NCBI GenBank assembly: GCA_002633005.1
Contig: NMRA01000204.1
Span: forward strand, 128,260 to 192,259
Length of the DNA stretch: 64,000 bases
Origin: Phoronis australis
Lineage: Eukaryota; Phoronida; Phoronidae
Direction of reading: 5' to 3'
In this document: in pieces, positions 47,401 to 58,894 of the stretch
How positions within the stretch are numbered: position 1 is the first letter of the stretch
Layout: every line of letters begins with the position of its first letter
Program-made: the position numbers and the translations under genes
The notes under the pieces: generated by a model
What the model was told of the DNA's origin: nothing
What the model saw: only the letters and a program-made list of their open reading frames with translations
Database searches by the model: none

Positions 47401-50400
47401 GTCATCATCTCGCAGCCCAGTGATCCAAGTGAAGTTGTAATGTGGAGTATATTGGACTTGTCCTAATGAAGATAAGTGTTAAATAGACTAACATGTAGTT
47501 CTTTTTCAATTGTTACAGCAAAGAAAGAGTAAATTTTATAAAGTGCAACATTGGCCCTTTGTTACCTGACAAAGTGGATGTTTTCATCATCACTTTGGAA
47601 TGCGTTACTATGGAGATTTTTCTGCTCCAATTGGAATAGGTAACATAGAATTCCTTTTAGAGCAGAAAATCTTACCCATTACCATTATAGATATACTCCT
47701 TTGTGCCCCTCAAGGATTTGCAAGTCCTCTATTTTCACTTTTTAAGCCATTTTATTTTTGAAGGTTTAAAATTCAAGAAGAAATGAAATACTTGGAAAGG
47801 GTTAAACATTTGGAGCTGCTGGAGAAGAAGACAACTGGTGAGTTTTCACAGCATTGAAATTATGATGTGGACGGTGCAGTTGTCTGATGTGATGGCAATG
47901 GTGACGTTTTCTGTTGTTATGGAGATGCTGCCGTTGTCTGTTGTGATGGCAGTGGTGACGTTGTCTGTTGTGATGGCAGTGGTGACGTCTGTTGTGATGG
48001 GGATGGTGCCGTTGTCTGTTGTGATGAGGATGGTGACGTTGTCTTTTGTGATGGGATAGTGCCCTTGTCTATTTCTATACTCACTTGCCCGGTTGAGCAA
48101 TTGCTGCCCATGCCCCTCTTGCCTGACTTTGAAATCTACTTGTGCAATTGGGCAACTGTTAATGTCGAGCCCTGGTGCTGTAAAAGGATCTTTTCACGAA
48201 GTCAAAGTGTTCCCCTGTGCCACCCGCTGCGAAGACAAAGTAACTCCTGGTACACCCAGGAGCGATGTAAATCATCGGTCCCACATTGTCAGCCCCCATT
48301 GCTTCCTGAAAGTCTCTCATTAACACACAGGTGTAATCAGTTGTCTGCTTTGTCTGAGCGGGGTGGTTTCAACGCTAACCATTGGGGATGACCTAATGGA
48401 ATTTCAAATATTTTGGGAACACGACAGGTCAGCGGAATAAATTACGAGAGAACTGGGAAATACACGGGAGCGTAGCTAGCTTTATGTGGAATAGTTTTAG
48501 TCATGCACTGACTGTGGGTCGTCTTGGGAAATACTACTGTGGTTAGGATCAGCGTGTTTCCATTGAAGTACATTCACGTTTCATTATTTTATTGAATGTA
48601 GCAACTTGAATCCTTTTTACAGAGGAATCGACTCGCTTGGAAAATGAGCGAGAAAAATTGAAAGGTATCTCTGATGAGCTGAGAGTGAAAACGGAACGAC
48701 TGGAGCAGTTGGAGGTAAGAGACGATTGACTCAAGAACATAGACTGACAATGAAATGAATTAGCAGATGTTTAATCATTGCTTTTTGAGTATTATAAAGG
48801 GGTTATTACCTCTGTAACACAAGCGTGAAGAAATAATGAAATAAATAAAACCACAATCATGTCGTACAAATGCCTTTTATCTTGTTTTATTGAATCAGAT
48901 TTATTTTTTCATATTTTTTGTGTTAGCCCACATAAGATGAGAAGGTCACTGCTGAAGTTGATTTTTGAATGATTCTTGATTACTGTGACACCCCCTAGTG
49001 GCTATTTTATTGTTTTTGCGTCCTTAGTTGTATCTCCTTAACCCTTTGCAGGATCCTCATAAAATATGAATGTGACAACAATTGACCATGACTTTTGGAC
49101 GGATCTGACTACCACTGTGTCCCCTAGGGTCAATTTTATTTTTTTACTTTAGCTTCAATCTGTATCTTCACAGTTCTTTGACGGTTTTTGATGAAATTGG
49201 CAACGACGTTTCCGTTATAGAGATGACAACACCATTCCATTTTGGGACGTATTTGACATATTATGTGCCATTTAGTGGCCATTTTTTTATTTTTGTGTCT
49301 GTTTTTGTCATCTGACTGTATCAACCAAACTGCTTACCAGGTCATGAAAATGCACAGATGAGTTCCTACTGATAAGAGCACGACTTGTGAGTTGTGGACG
49401 GACTGACTTCTGTCGTGCTCCTTGGTGGCATTTTTTTGTCTGAGGTTTTATATCCTCGGAGGATCTTTGTGAAATTTGGCAAGCACATTCATTTGAACTT
49501 GGCAACAGATAGGCAGCTCTGACTACTGTTATGCTTCCTAGTGGCCTCTGATTCTTTGAAGTTCCTAGACATGTGTATGAAATGGGGCTAATAGTTTTCT
49601 ATTAGAGAGATGACGATGCCTTTCCCTTTTTGTGGAAAGTTTGATGTGTTCTGCGCCATCTAGTGGTGATTTTTATGATATTAGTAAACACCCTTAGCAG
49701 CATACAGTGCAGTCGTGAGCTTATTTCAACCCTTGGCATTGTTTTCGTTTACCTGTCAACTGTTTTTTGATTCAGACATTCAAAGCATTGTGATACATAC
49801 TGTAAGTTATTAGGCGAAGTTAAATATGAAATTTCAAAAGGTGATGATGCTATGAGTTACCTTATTAATAAATAATCATTGGGAAAATGTCTCTTGCCTA
49901 ACAAAAACGTCCATAAACAATGGTGATACTAATCACGTAATGAGGACAAGTTTATACATCAAGATTGATGTGGAATACATAAAATCTGTTGGACATCTGA
50001 AGACATACATGTTAGTCATGCATGTGGTGTATCTGTTATCTGCTATTCATGTTAGTGTGATGAGCGTAATTTGTTGCTTGACCCTAAATGTTATTGACGT
50101 ATTCTTCCTTGTTTGCTGTTGTCATGGTGCATGTAAAATTTTCCCCTCCATCCCTCCACTACTAGCGCCAGCTACAGGACAACAAATGTGAACTGATCTC
50201 GTTGTCTAAGCAAAACGAGGTTCACGCTGATCGCATGAGAGAGGTGAGCTGCTTGGCACAGTCACATACGCCGTACTCGTTGATTCTTCTTTGTCTAACC
50301 GATTGTTTAATTTACGTTTTATCGCTAACCATTCATGCTGAAATCACTCGANACCCTAATTTCCGGACATGCGCAATCGTTAAATCGATTCGGTTGCAAC

Positions 50401-53400
50401 TCCGCTATTGACCATGACTTTTGGACGGATCTGACTACCACTGTGTCCCCTAGGGCCAATTTTATTTTTTTTCTTTAGCTTCAATCTGTATCTTCACAAT
50501 TCTTTGACGGTTTTTGATGAAATTGGCAACGACGTTTCCGTTATAGAGATGACAACACCATTCCATTTTGGGACGTATTTGACATATTATGTGCCATTTA
50601 GTGGCCATTTTTATTATTTTTGTGTCTCTTTTTGTCATCTGACTCTGTATCAACCAAACTGCTTACCAGGTCATTATGAAAATGGACAGATGAGTTCCTA
50701 CTGATAAGAGCACGACTTGTGAGTTGTGGGCGGACTGACTTCTGTCGTGCTCCTTGGTGACATTTTTTGCGTCTGAGGTTTTATATCCTTGATGGATCTT
50801 TGTGAAATTTGACAAGCGCATTCATATGAACTTGACAACAGATAGGCAGCTCTGACTACTGTTATGCTTCCTAGTGGACTCTGATTCTTTGAAGTTCTTA
50901 GATGTGTGTATGAAATGGGGCTAATAGTTTTCTATTAGAGAGATGACGATGCCTTTCCATTTTTGTGGATGGTTTGACGTGTTCTGCGCCATCTGGTGGT
51001 GATTTTTATGATACTAGTAAACACCCTTAGCAGCATACAGTGCAGTCGTGAGCTTATTTCAACCCTTGGCATTGTTTTCGTTTACCTGTCAACTGTTTTT
51101 ATTCAGACATTCAAAGCATTGTGATACATACTGTAAGTTATTAGGCGAAGTCAAATATGAAATTTCAAAAGCTGATGATGCTATGAGTTACCTTATTAAT
51201 AAATAATCGTTGGGAAAATGTCTCTTGCCTAACAAAAACATCCATAAACAATGGTGATGCTAATCACGTAATGAGGACTAGTTTATACATCAAGATTGAT
51301 GTGGAATACATAAAATCTGTTGGAGAGCTGAAGACATATATGTTAGTCATGCATGTGATGTATCTGTTATCTGCTATTCATGTTCGTGTGATGAGCTTAG
51401 TTTGTTGCTTGACCCTAAATGTTATTGACATATTCTTCCTCGTTTGCTGTTGTCATGGTGCATGTAAAATTTTCCCCTCCATCCCTCCACTACTAGCGCC
51501 AGCTACAGGACAACAAATGTGAACTGATCTCGTTGTCTAAGCAAAACGAGGTTCACGCTGATCGCATGAGAGAGGTGAGCTGCTTGGCACAGTCACATAC
51601 GCCGTACTCGTTGATTCTTCTTTGTCTAACCGATTGTCTAATTTACGTTTTATCGCTAACCATTCATGCTGAAATCACTCGACATCATTACACTAACCTC
51701 CCACTAATCTTTGTGATGCACGTGTATCCGTTTCAGCTATCTATTGAAAAGTCGTTGACCGTGTGATCTCTTGACCAGCGATTCCCCACTCTGTCTTCTG
51801 CTGTTTTTGTCAAACGGACCTTCTTGGGCTTTTAATGCATTCTTGTACATATTTCCCAAAGTTTGCCATTCTGCATGTGCAAGAAGTTCGAAAGAACCCT
51901 AAAATGGTCCTCGGTTGCCTTGTGTTTTTAAATTTTGTTAGATTTTGCGCACTGTTCTAAAATTTCTTTCAGCTTAGTTCCACTCGATGCACTTATTTGC
52001 TTTTCCTCTATCTATTAAGAGTTTTGCAAATTTCTCGTTTTTTTTTAACTATCTGTGTGGTAACAATAATGTGCATTACAGTGGATTTGTTGCAAAACTG
52101 TAATTGCCTGAGGCAAGTCACCTTCAAGAGTGGTCTTTCTAGAACGTACTTGCAGGTGTTCTCATCAACTGCAACTTGCCCGACTTGATGTGTATACATG
52201 GGCTACTCATCTAGGCAACTTGCTGTGGTTTTAAGGAGCTGTATTTTGACCCTAAATGCAGTCTTTTCATTTACCTGTTCTGTTAAATGCAGTTAGTAAT
52301 CAGGTGTGTCAGTCTCAACACCACCTATGGTCATCAGGTGATGTTTGAGGCGTAAATGTGTAAGGCCTGTTGGAGCACCACATGAAATAGAACACATCTG
52401 TAATATCTACTTTTCTCTGGGTCTCTTCTGCACTCTGTCTGCTCTCCCTTGACCCTCACTTTAATTCTCACAACTTTCATTGAATACCTTAAATTATTGC
52501 ACTGATGTGATGAATTTGTGTTTTATAAATGGTTTATGAAAGATTTTATTTTCTTAAACAATGTTATCAGATCAGACCATCTGTCAAGTATTTATGTTGC
52601 TTTCCTAATTACGCCGTCATTAATTTGAATTAAAATCAGTGCCATTATTATTCATGAATAGGATGGAAACTTTTGATTGTTCTGAATTGTCTGTCTCTCA
52701 CTCCAAGTTGATGTTCTAGTTTGGCTAATTGCCCATCCCTAAACTTTGAACAAATTCAATTTTGAATGCCAGTACTGTGCTCAACTTGACTTTAGTGCCG
52801 TTCTTATTTTTGAGATTTGTAGCTAATTTAGTTCTATGGCTATAACAGATTCAATGTAAAGTACATTTTAATGAACATATGTAGATAGAAAGTAAAATGT
52901 GCTTGATTTGTGTGGTTATTTTAGTATTTGTGTAGCATGCAAAATCAGCACGTTCCCTTTGTAGATTGCTATCGAGAGCTTTGGAAAAGAAAATGAAAAT
53001 TTTTTATGGCTATTCATTTGGTTGTGTTATTTTTGCTTCAGATGGTGGATTACAAAACTGTGAAGGAGAAGAATGCTGCACTGAAAACAGAGGTGGATTA
53101 CCTGAAGACGTACGTGTAACAGATTACTTTTAAATGAGTGTCACTTTCCTGATCATCGTCACTTTCACTTGATTGGATTAAATTTCTGAAATCAGTTATT
53201 AAGGTTAAGTAGAACCCTCAAAAAATGAAAAATGGTCAAATTTGGCATATTTTGGAGCAGAAATGGCTGATTGGATTCATGTGAAACTTTCAGACACCAT
53301 TGTTATGCACTGTTCTCCCAACTGTTTTTGAAAATTTTCACTGTTCCATGAGGGGCTGTCAAAAAGTAGAACTTGTGATTTTTAGGAAAAGCTCAAGCGT

Positions 53401-56400
53401 GGCATAAAGCAAAAGCAAAATGATAATTTAGAAACTAACAGTGTTTTTGAGATTCCATCTGGTATATTTATACCATACAAAATTTGCTCGTGTTATTGAT
53501 AACATCGTTTTGCTATGGATTTGCCTGTTTTTTTGCAAAATTTTACTAAAAAAACCTAGTCACGTGGTCCAATTAGCATTGGAAAAAAGTCAAAAATCAA
53601 ATTCTACAAACTTTTTTGGAATCTTCAGTTTTTTAGATATTTGGACAAATACACCAAGTCTTACGTAACCTTTATTCGAGAACTTCTTGAAGTCCAGGGC
53701 TGCTGCTTTGTTGGATGTGTTTCTGATATTGCGACTTTAATCATTGTGGTTAAGACTGAAAATTAACTCACATTTGTCATTGTCTTGTGTCAAAACTATT
53801 CATTTGATACATGTTGATATTGATGAACACTGCTTATAATGTTATGCTGTGTCACTGTTTGTTGATCAACAGTGACGGGAACATGCAGTCAACAGTCACA
53901 AGCTTGTGTCCAGCACTTCCTGAGAGGTTGACTGGATTGCTCTGTTTCCACCATCGCCAAAAGAGGGCGTCATCTGCACCGAACTATAAGTCCACATCCA
54001 GTTGTGGCTTGGGATGGGACAAGATCTGGCAATGTTCACATTTAAGTACAGTGTATATCATTAATTGATACCACTGAATTCATTGGTGCATCTTACTTTA
54101 TGCCAGACCTTTTATTTTTAGGTGCTTATCCGAAGAAAAATACCAAAAGGAACAAGAGAGGCAAAGTATGTGACAATCCCTTAGAGTTCTTGAAAGGTTG
54201 ACAGGCAGTGTAACTGACAGGAGACTAGTTTAAATGACCGCGTGACTCTTCGCTTCATGCCTTGTCTGAAACACTACCCAGTACCTCACGACACGGCTTC
54301 TCTGAACTCTGTGCATTTTGGCCTCCCAATACTGCTAACGAAATTGTGGTGTTTCTTGTGTCCCTTTTTTCTCTAAACATCTGATTGTGCTATTCAAGGC
54401 TGATGTTTTATCCCTAAAGTTTCCTGTATTTATCCTTTTAAAACGTTACTTAATTCAAGTCAAACATTAGTCCTGTTCTGCATAGCGCTAGTCTGTCCTT
54501 ATTGTGGACAGCGTGTTTCCACTCTGTGCACCTGTTTCACTCAATAGCTATAACTTTTTGACTTACACCATAACTTAAAATTAATGTGATGTTTTGTTAA
54601 AAATGGAAGTTGGGAGGTTTATTCTGAGCTTGTTTTAAATGTAGGAAAAAGTTGGTGGTTGCAGCAATTTAAATCGGACAAAATCCAAGCCCTTTTTAAT
54701 AGTTAATTAGGCCCTTTGACAACAATGGCATGCTCTGTATCTGACACCTTAGTCTCTTTTAGGCAACACATTTCATCTGATGGTCCTGTTCTCAGTTTTA
54801 ACATCTCATCCATTGAAGAGTCCGCATTTCAGAACATGAAGATTTGCTCATCAAACTGACCAGTCGTGTGGGTCAGCCATCCCCTGAGTTCCTGTCTCTA
54901 CAACAGGAGCTGGCTGTGGCCAGGGAGAGGTGTAAACATGCGGACATTGAACTGCAACATAGGGACCAGCAGCATGAAGTGCGACTCAAGCAGGAGGTAC
55001 TCTACCCTTTAAAGTTGCTGCTCTCGAGTTTGACAAATAAGATGATTAAAATTCTACGAAACCGAGTTTCTTGTATTTTATACACTGAAATGAATCATGT
55101 TTCTAAGATTCGGTTACAAAAATTGCATGACCTTGCATTTTCTAACAATAGTGGTTGAAAATCTAATCACTGTGCCCAGAAATGTTTGTAATATTGCTTA
55201 TTCCAAGGCTTGAAATTTTCCGCGGAAACGCGGATTTCCGCTTTTTTCAGATGTTCTGTCCGTGTATTTTATTATATTTCCGCGTAAAAAAAAAATCGGA
55301 TTTGATATAAAATTTCCGCGGCAAATTTCTTTCTTACCGCGGCGATGCCTAGGACTTTCAACTCGAAAAGCGGAAGTTGCTCTTTATGTTTCGGAGGAAC
55401 GTAAATTGTCAACATTGCCTGGGCATCTGGGATTGCATGGTGGATTTCTTCAATGGCGTGTCGTGTGATTGTAAACCGCTGTGACAAATATTACGACTCT
55501 GCAGCCAAAAATGTGTGGAGGTGGGAGTGGACGGACGAGCTAAAGACGCAGATGCACGCTTCTTTAGGTGGTACCGTTTTTTTTTTTAGCCCCGATTTTT
55601 GTCGGCAAAAGGTCCACATGGACTATTTCAAGGCTGGGTGCGTGCATGTTTTGGGCCGTAAAAATTTCCGCTCTTTTGTCATCGGTCATTCCAAGCCCTG
55701 TTATTCATTGAGGGGAAAATAGATGCGTTTTGTTTTGAAAAACTCAAAACTCTGTTAAAAACTAGTAAAATCTTGTCCAAATTCTAATTCGAAGCAATTC
55801 AAAACCATGATTCTAATATGGCAAAAAACCCAAAGATTCAGGAATATGAATTGTCAAATTTTAGGTTTTTTGTTTTGTTTGCACTCTATATTGTATACAC
55901 GATCTGACTTCACCAAGACTGATTAATTTTAAAGTGCCTCTGAATTACATTCTTAATGTTTTGATATGTAACCACTCGCTATGGTTTTAGCACTGAGTAC
56001 GACAAAAAATTTTTTGATAAAAAATTGTTTGTGCACGGATGCATTAGAAATTTTTTGCTCAGCAGTCTCGGATACTACTTGAAAGAGTTGTTATTGAATT
56101 CTGTTGTAACATGCTTTGACTGACTCTTGCCGATCTCCAGTTTTCGAAGATTACTCTAATCCAATAAAATATGCTGTCAGTACTGCATTATTCTAGGAAC
56201 TTGGTTTTTGTCAGGACTGGCTACAAAATGACAAGCTCTCATGTTATTGGTTACAATAGCTTGTATGTATTTACAGGTTGATCGCAACGAAGAGCTGAAG
56301 AAAGCTCTTGAAGAACAGGCTCTTCAGATGAAGGAGATGAATAACGAGAACGTAGACTTGAGAGAACAGCTTTTGCAGACACAAAACGGTGAGTTAAGAG

Positions 56401-58337
56401 ATATGAGGAGTAATTTTCGCCAAAGTCTTTATGTTGACTTTCAGATTCAAATAAGGCTTAGAATCGAACTAGATAAACATGGCTCCCTCTAGTGAAAAAC
56501 TCGGGAAACAACAACACGACTAGATTGGAAGCCATAATGAAGCTGTAAATTTGACTTGGATTGTTGGAATGAGGCGTACGCCTTATTACTCCACATTGAT
56601 CTCTCAGTTGAGAAAAGGAAGCAACGTAACTGTGAAACAACGTGTTATTTTTGATGAGTGTATTACTGTATGGATGAAAATTGGTTGTCGATGATTTTGA
56701 TGACATATTTTTTTCTAAATAGCATTACGGAATGAAGTTTACCGAAAACCGAGGAATGGCAAGCCCAGTAGTTCTGTAAGGTAATTTGAAATGAAGGTAA
56801 TATGAAATGATGGTGTTTGAAATGAAGGTATTTGAAAAGATGGTACATGAAATGAGGGTGTTTGAAATGAAGGTGTTTGAAATGAAGGTGTTTGAAATGA
56901 AGGTGTTTGAAATGAAGGTGTTTGAAATTAAGGTTTTTGAAATGAAGGTATATGAAATGAATGTGTTTGAAATGAAGGTTTTTTGAAATGAACTTATATG
57001 AAATGAAAGTATATGAAATGAAGGTGTTTGAAATAAAGGTTTTTTGGAATGAAGGTACATGAAATAAAGGTGTTTGAAATGAAAGTATATGAAATGAAGG
57101 TGTTTGAAATGATGGTATTTGAAATGGGGGTGCTTGAAATGAAGGTGTTTGAAATGAAGGTGTTTGAAATGAAGGTGTTTGAAATGAAGGTGTTTGAAAT
57201 GAAGGTGTTTCAAATGAAAATGTTTCAAATGAAGGTATTTGAAACTATGACCATGGGATCATGTCTATTTCCTAAAATTTGTAGATTTTTGAGACACGCA
57301 AATGTTGTGACTTATGCTCCATAGTCACGCTTACCAATCATCTTCATAGACCTGTGTGCCAGCAAATAAATATTTAAGATTCATCTGTCAATTAAAAAAG
57401 AAGTTCTTGATTAACGTAGTTTTTTTTTTACTTGTTATCGAAAGGCGAGATTCTTATGGGTTTGCCAATGGCCAGTTTGACGCGGTTCGACCATCTAGTG
57501 TGCAAGTGCGTGACCTCACAGCCCTACGAGACCGACCCCTGCTCAGTTCTGGTCAACTAGCTGCGTTCTCAGACTACCCACAAACATCCAATCTTCCACA
57601 ATTGCTGGGTGATACACCTGTCAGGCTGACAGAGGGCGCTGGTGGTGACATCAATGAGCTTTTGTGGGACGGCTATGGTAATTAAAGTTCCAAAAATCCA
57701 TTGATATGCATACAGTAGCTAATTCAGGCCTTGAAATACCCGTTGTCTCCTGCTTTACCTAACAATATGGATATTTCTGTTAAGGCCTGATATTTGCTTG
57801 TACTTTATTCTGTCAGCTGTCACCAAAGAAAATGGCGACTTTGATGCATAAAGCTTGCTAAAATAAAATGTTATTAAAAATATGAAGCTGTACTAATCTC
57901 ATCACTAAAGTTACACCTCACGCATTTGTTCTGAAAGTATCTAAGCATGTTATGAAATTAAATCACAGACAAAATTCTCTTAAAATTTGCGATATTAACG
58001 GAATTCTCTTAAAAGTTGCTTGAAAACATATAATATAAGGTGGAAGATGTGTTTTCTATTGTCTTTGAGCAGAGTATTGCTGGCTTGCTTTGCACCCCCA
58101 AGAGGTGATGCACACCGTGGGCACACGTCAACGCTCTGCCTTGATCTTGATGTAGTAACTGTTGTGAACAATTTAGTAGAATCTCATAAACACAAACCAT
58201 TTAATGGTGTTGTAATGACAAATGTCAACTGTACTGTAGGCACCCATCTACGCTGTGGCTCCGATTCATCTCAGGGAGACGACGAACTAGTGCAGGACGC
58301 TAAACACCGTCTTCGCATGTTAGAAGCTGAGGCTGAG
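38437..58337 (+). CDS. OFD1: OFD1 centriolar/ciliary protein, 5' part (~702 codons)
   Basis: OFD1 acts at distal centrioles and centriolar satellites and is needed for cilium assembly. Coding exons: 38437-38529, 39514-39708, 41733-41801, 42321-42351, 42860-42967, 43951-44111, 44546-44635, 45822-45905, 46568-46600 (tentative), 46745-46851, 47222-47341, 47764-47837, 48623-48714, 50172-50243 and/or 51503-51574, 53042-53109, 54122-54165, 54833-54996, 56277-56388, 56723-56780, 57445-57677, 58240-58337. Phases agree throughout. The N-terminal helix and LisH motif, YEYSLSIFGPE, KDIYAQRQ, QPSPEFLSLQQEL, ALRNEVY and QGDDELVQDAKHRL match human OFD1 in order. The middle is coiled coil. The start ATG lies 13 bases after an AG acceptor (CTTTTGACAG), hinting at a 5' UTR intron. 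The last ~300 residues are not found before 64000. Confidence 0.93.
39514..39708 (+). CDS. OFD1: OFD1 exon 2: LisH motif
   Basis: 65 codons in phase 0. SQLRNRLVSEL completes the N-terminal helical region. LLLQASNSLVLDHMRR, then NSYEYSLSIFGPECGM, is the LisH motif (about residues 60-94), which mediates dimerisation and centrosomal targeting in this family. It is the best-conserved exon of the gene here. Confidence 0.94.
42321..42351 (+). CDS. OFD1: OFD1 31-base small exon
   Basis: Between a T-rich acceptor (GATTTTTTTAG) and GTAGGT. It encodes AKGIADCNKK plus one base and joins in phase to the next exon at 42860 to give KKGFLWHLIQEL. Human OFD1 has NQKGFLMHFLKEL at the same place. Inclusion makes both flanking phases agree, which is strong support. 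Confidence 0.85.
43951..44111 (+). CDS. OFD1: OFD1 exon 6, acceptor uncertain
   Basis: It encodes SLFVVDDKLDHVEEMYSSRK and then a coiled-coil start (QAEERILSYQRQLEERYRGD). The previous exon ends in phase 1 at a strong GTGAGC. Only an acceptor at 43950 (GTGTAG) restores the frame, but it has a weak pyrimidine tract. The better-looking acceptor at 43937 (TCAACAG) would need phase 0, implying an unseen small exon between. Confidence 0.75.
46568..46600 (+). CDS. OFD1: OFD1 candidate 33-base microexon
   Basis: After TATTCCGCAG and before GTAAAAG, eleven codons in phase 0 (VHQQEIDALFK) sit between exons ending KEQQ and starting IQEKDIYAQRQ. Human OFD1 has a similar HKHQEIETKEIYAQRQ. Inclusion keeps the frame, and so does skipping, so it may be alternatively spliced. 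Confidence 0.5.
47865..48060 (+). repeat. 27-bp minisatellite in OFD1 intron
   Basis: About seven imperfect copies of a 27-base unit beginning GTTGTCTGTTGTGATGGC and ending GTGGTGAC. It starts under 30 bases past the donor at 47838. Because 27 is divisible by 3, both strands stay open through it (VVMAVVTLS on plus, ITTDNVTTAI on minus). These frames are by-products of the repeat. Confidence 0.85.
48970..49700 (+). repeat. Dispersed 'CTAGTGGC' repeat, multi-unit
   Basis: In the OFD1 intron after exon 48623-48714. Four to five degenerate units of ~130-140 bases are each marked by CCTAGTGGC or a variant (CCTAGGGTC, TTTAGTGGCC, CTTGGTGGC), a T-rich run, a GGATCxT block and GAAATTxGGCAA. The same pattern recurs at 50410-51010 through duplication, and at 36820-37080 and 780-1130. 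Confidence 0.65.
49081..50351 (+). repeat. OFD1 intronic duplication, copy A
   Basis: About 1.27 kb, near-identical to 50407-51682 and offset by 1326 to 1331 bases. It ends at a single N (50352). It includes one OFD1 exon (50172-50243) and its splice sites. Confidence 0.9.
50172..50243 (+). CDS. OFD1: OFD1 coiled-coil exon, copy A
   Basis: 72 bases, phase 0 to phase 0, after GCGCCAG and before GTGAGC. It encodes LQDNKCELISLSKQNEVHAD then RMRE. It is identical in coding sequence to copy B at 51503-51574. Only one copy is expected from the family's coiled-coil length, though two would still be in frame. Confidence 0.8.
50407..51682 (+). repeat. OFD1 intronic duplication, copy B
   Basis: Matches 49081-50351 with scattered substitutions and small indels. 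The 55 bases between the copies begin with an N and are not part of the repeat. After 51682 the sequence runs on into the rest of the intron. Confidence 0.9.
51503..51574 (+). CDS. OFD1: OFD1 coiled-coil exon, copy B
   Basis: Same 24 codons, acceptor and donor as 50172-50243. If the duplication is real, transcripts could use either copy or both without a frame change. Confidence 0.8.
53200..53700 (+). repeat. Dispersed non-coding repeat, second copy
   Basis: OFD1 intron copy of the repeat at 5080-5760, without the MITE. It retains GAAATGGCTGATTGGATTCA, ATGTGAAACTTTCAGA, ACTTGTGATTTTTA, TTATTGATAACATCG and AAAAATCAAATTCTA phrases in order. Confidence 0.65.
55204..55700 (+). mobile_element. 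497-bp transposon-like element, CAGGGCTTGGAAT-type ends
   Basis: It starts CAAGGCTTGAAATTTTCCGC and ends CATTCCAAGCCCTG. TTATTC flanks it on both sides (55198-55203, 55701-55706), a probable target duplication. The interior carries a partly open frame reading VIVNRCDKYYDSAAKNVWRW then EWTDELK, shared with the copy at 58.5 kb. The ends recall hAT elements, but the duplication looks shorter than 8 bp. It lies in an OFD1 intron. Confidence 0.65.
56781..57245 (+). repeat. 15-bp minisatellite, ~31 units
   Basis: Imperfect copies of GGTGTTTGAAATGAA start at the first base of the intron after OFD1 exon 56723-56780. Since 15 is a multiple of 3, long repetitive frames exist on both strands (EMKVF-type and KHLHF-type). 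They are artefacts of the period. Confidence 0.95.
57445..57677 (+). CDS. OFD1: OFD1 exon after the minisatellite
   Basis: 233 bases from an AAAG acceptor to GTAATT. It encodes RDSYGFANGQFDAVRPSSV and continues to LRDRPLLSSGQLAAF and GGDINELLWDGYG. It corresponds to the low-complexity part of human OFD1 between the main coiled coil and the next helical block. It is less conserved but in phase on both sides (2 in, 1 out). Confidence 0.85.
58240..58337 (+). CDS. OFD1: Last OFD1 exon in the window
   Basis: 98 bases after TACTGTAG, ending at GTGGGT in phase 0. It encodes DSSQGDDELVQDAKHRLRML then EAEAE, matching human [23 protein letters not shown]. The following exon (LEKAFRSYHRR-like) was not found before 64000. 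Confidence 0.88.
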
Positions 58338-58516
58338 GTGGGTACAAAAAGTGGCGTACACTCAATAATAACAGTCACTTGGAGCTGGAAATCTTGGTTT
58401 GCGCAACAGTGAATAGTGACTATTCTGAATGTTGTCTCCCACAATTCAAGTTTCTTGGGTAGTCGTTCAGTTGCTTTAAGGGACAGACATTTTGCTAGTG
58501 TGCACTAGCACAGAAT

Positions 58517-58834
58517 CAGGTCTTGGAATTTTCCGCGGAAACATTGCCGGGGCATCTGGGATACCGTGGTGGGATTTTCAATGGCGTCTCGTGTTATTGT
58601 AAACCGCGGCGACAAATACTACGGCTGTGCAGCCAAAAATGTGTGGATTGGGAGTGGACGGACGAGCTAAAAGGACGCAGACGCATGCTACTGATGGTGG
58701 TAAGGTTTTTTTTTTTAGTCCTACCGATTTTTGTCAGCGAAAGGTTCACATCGACTATTTCAAGGCTGGGTAGCGCGCATGTTTTGGGCAGTAAAAGTTT
58801 CCGCGTATTTTGTCATTGGTCATTCCAAGCCCTG
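58517..58834 (+). mobile_element. 318-bp relative of the 55.2-kb element
   Basis: Starts CAGGTCTTGGAATTTTCCGC and ends TCATTCCAAGCCCTG, flanked by AGAAT (58512-58516, 58835-58839). The interior aligns with the 55.2-kb copy after an internal deletion. The coding-like frame is broken. Confidence 0.65.
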
Positions 58835-58860
58835 AGAATAAAGCTTGCAAACTGCTAGCG

Positions 58861-58894
58861 ACATCTTGCGTTACACAAGTGTAACGCAAGATGT
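58861..58894. repeat. 34-bp inverted repeat (16-bp arms)
   Basis: ACATCTTGCGTTACAC, then AA, then the exact reverse complement. It is a compact perfect hairpin shortly after the 58.5-kb element. Confidence 0.9.

Noticed and set aside
47838-48111. Repetitive open frames on both strands near 48 kb
   Set aside because: By-products of the 27-bp minisatellite in an OFD1 intron.
56725-57228. 167-residue minus-strand and 91-residue plus-strand open frames (KHLHF and EMKVF repeats)
   Set aside because: They are produced by the 15-bp minisatellite, whose period is a multiple of three. They are not genes.
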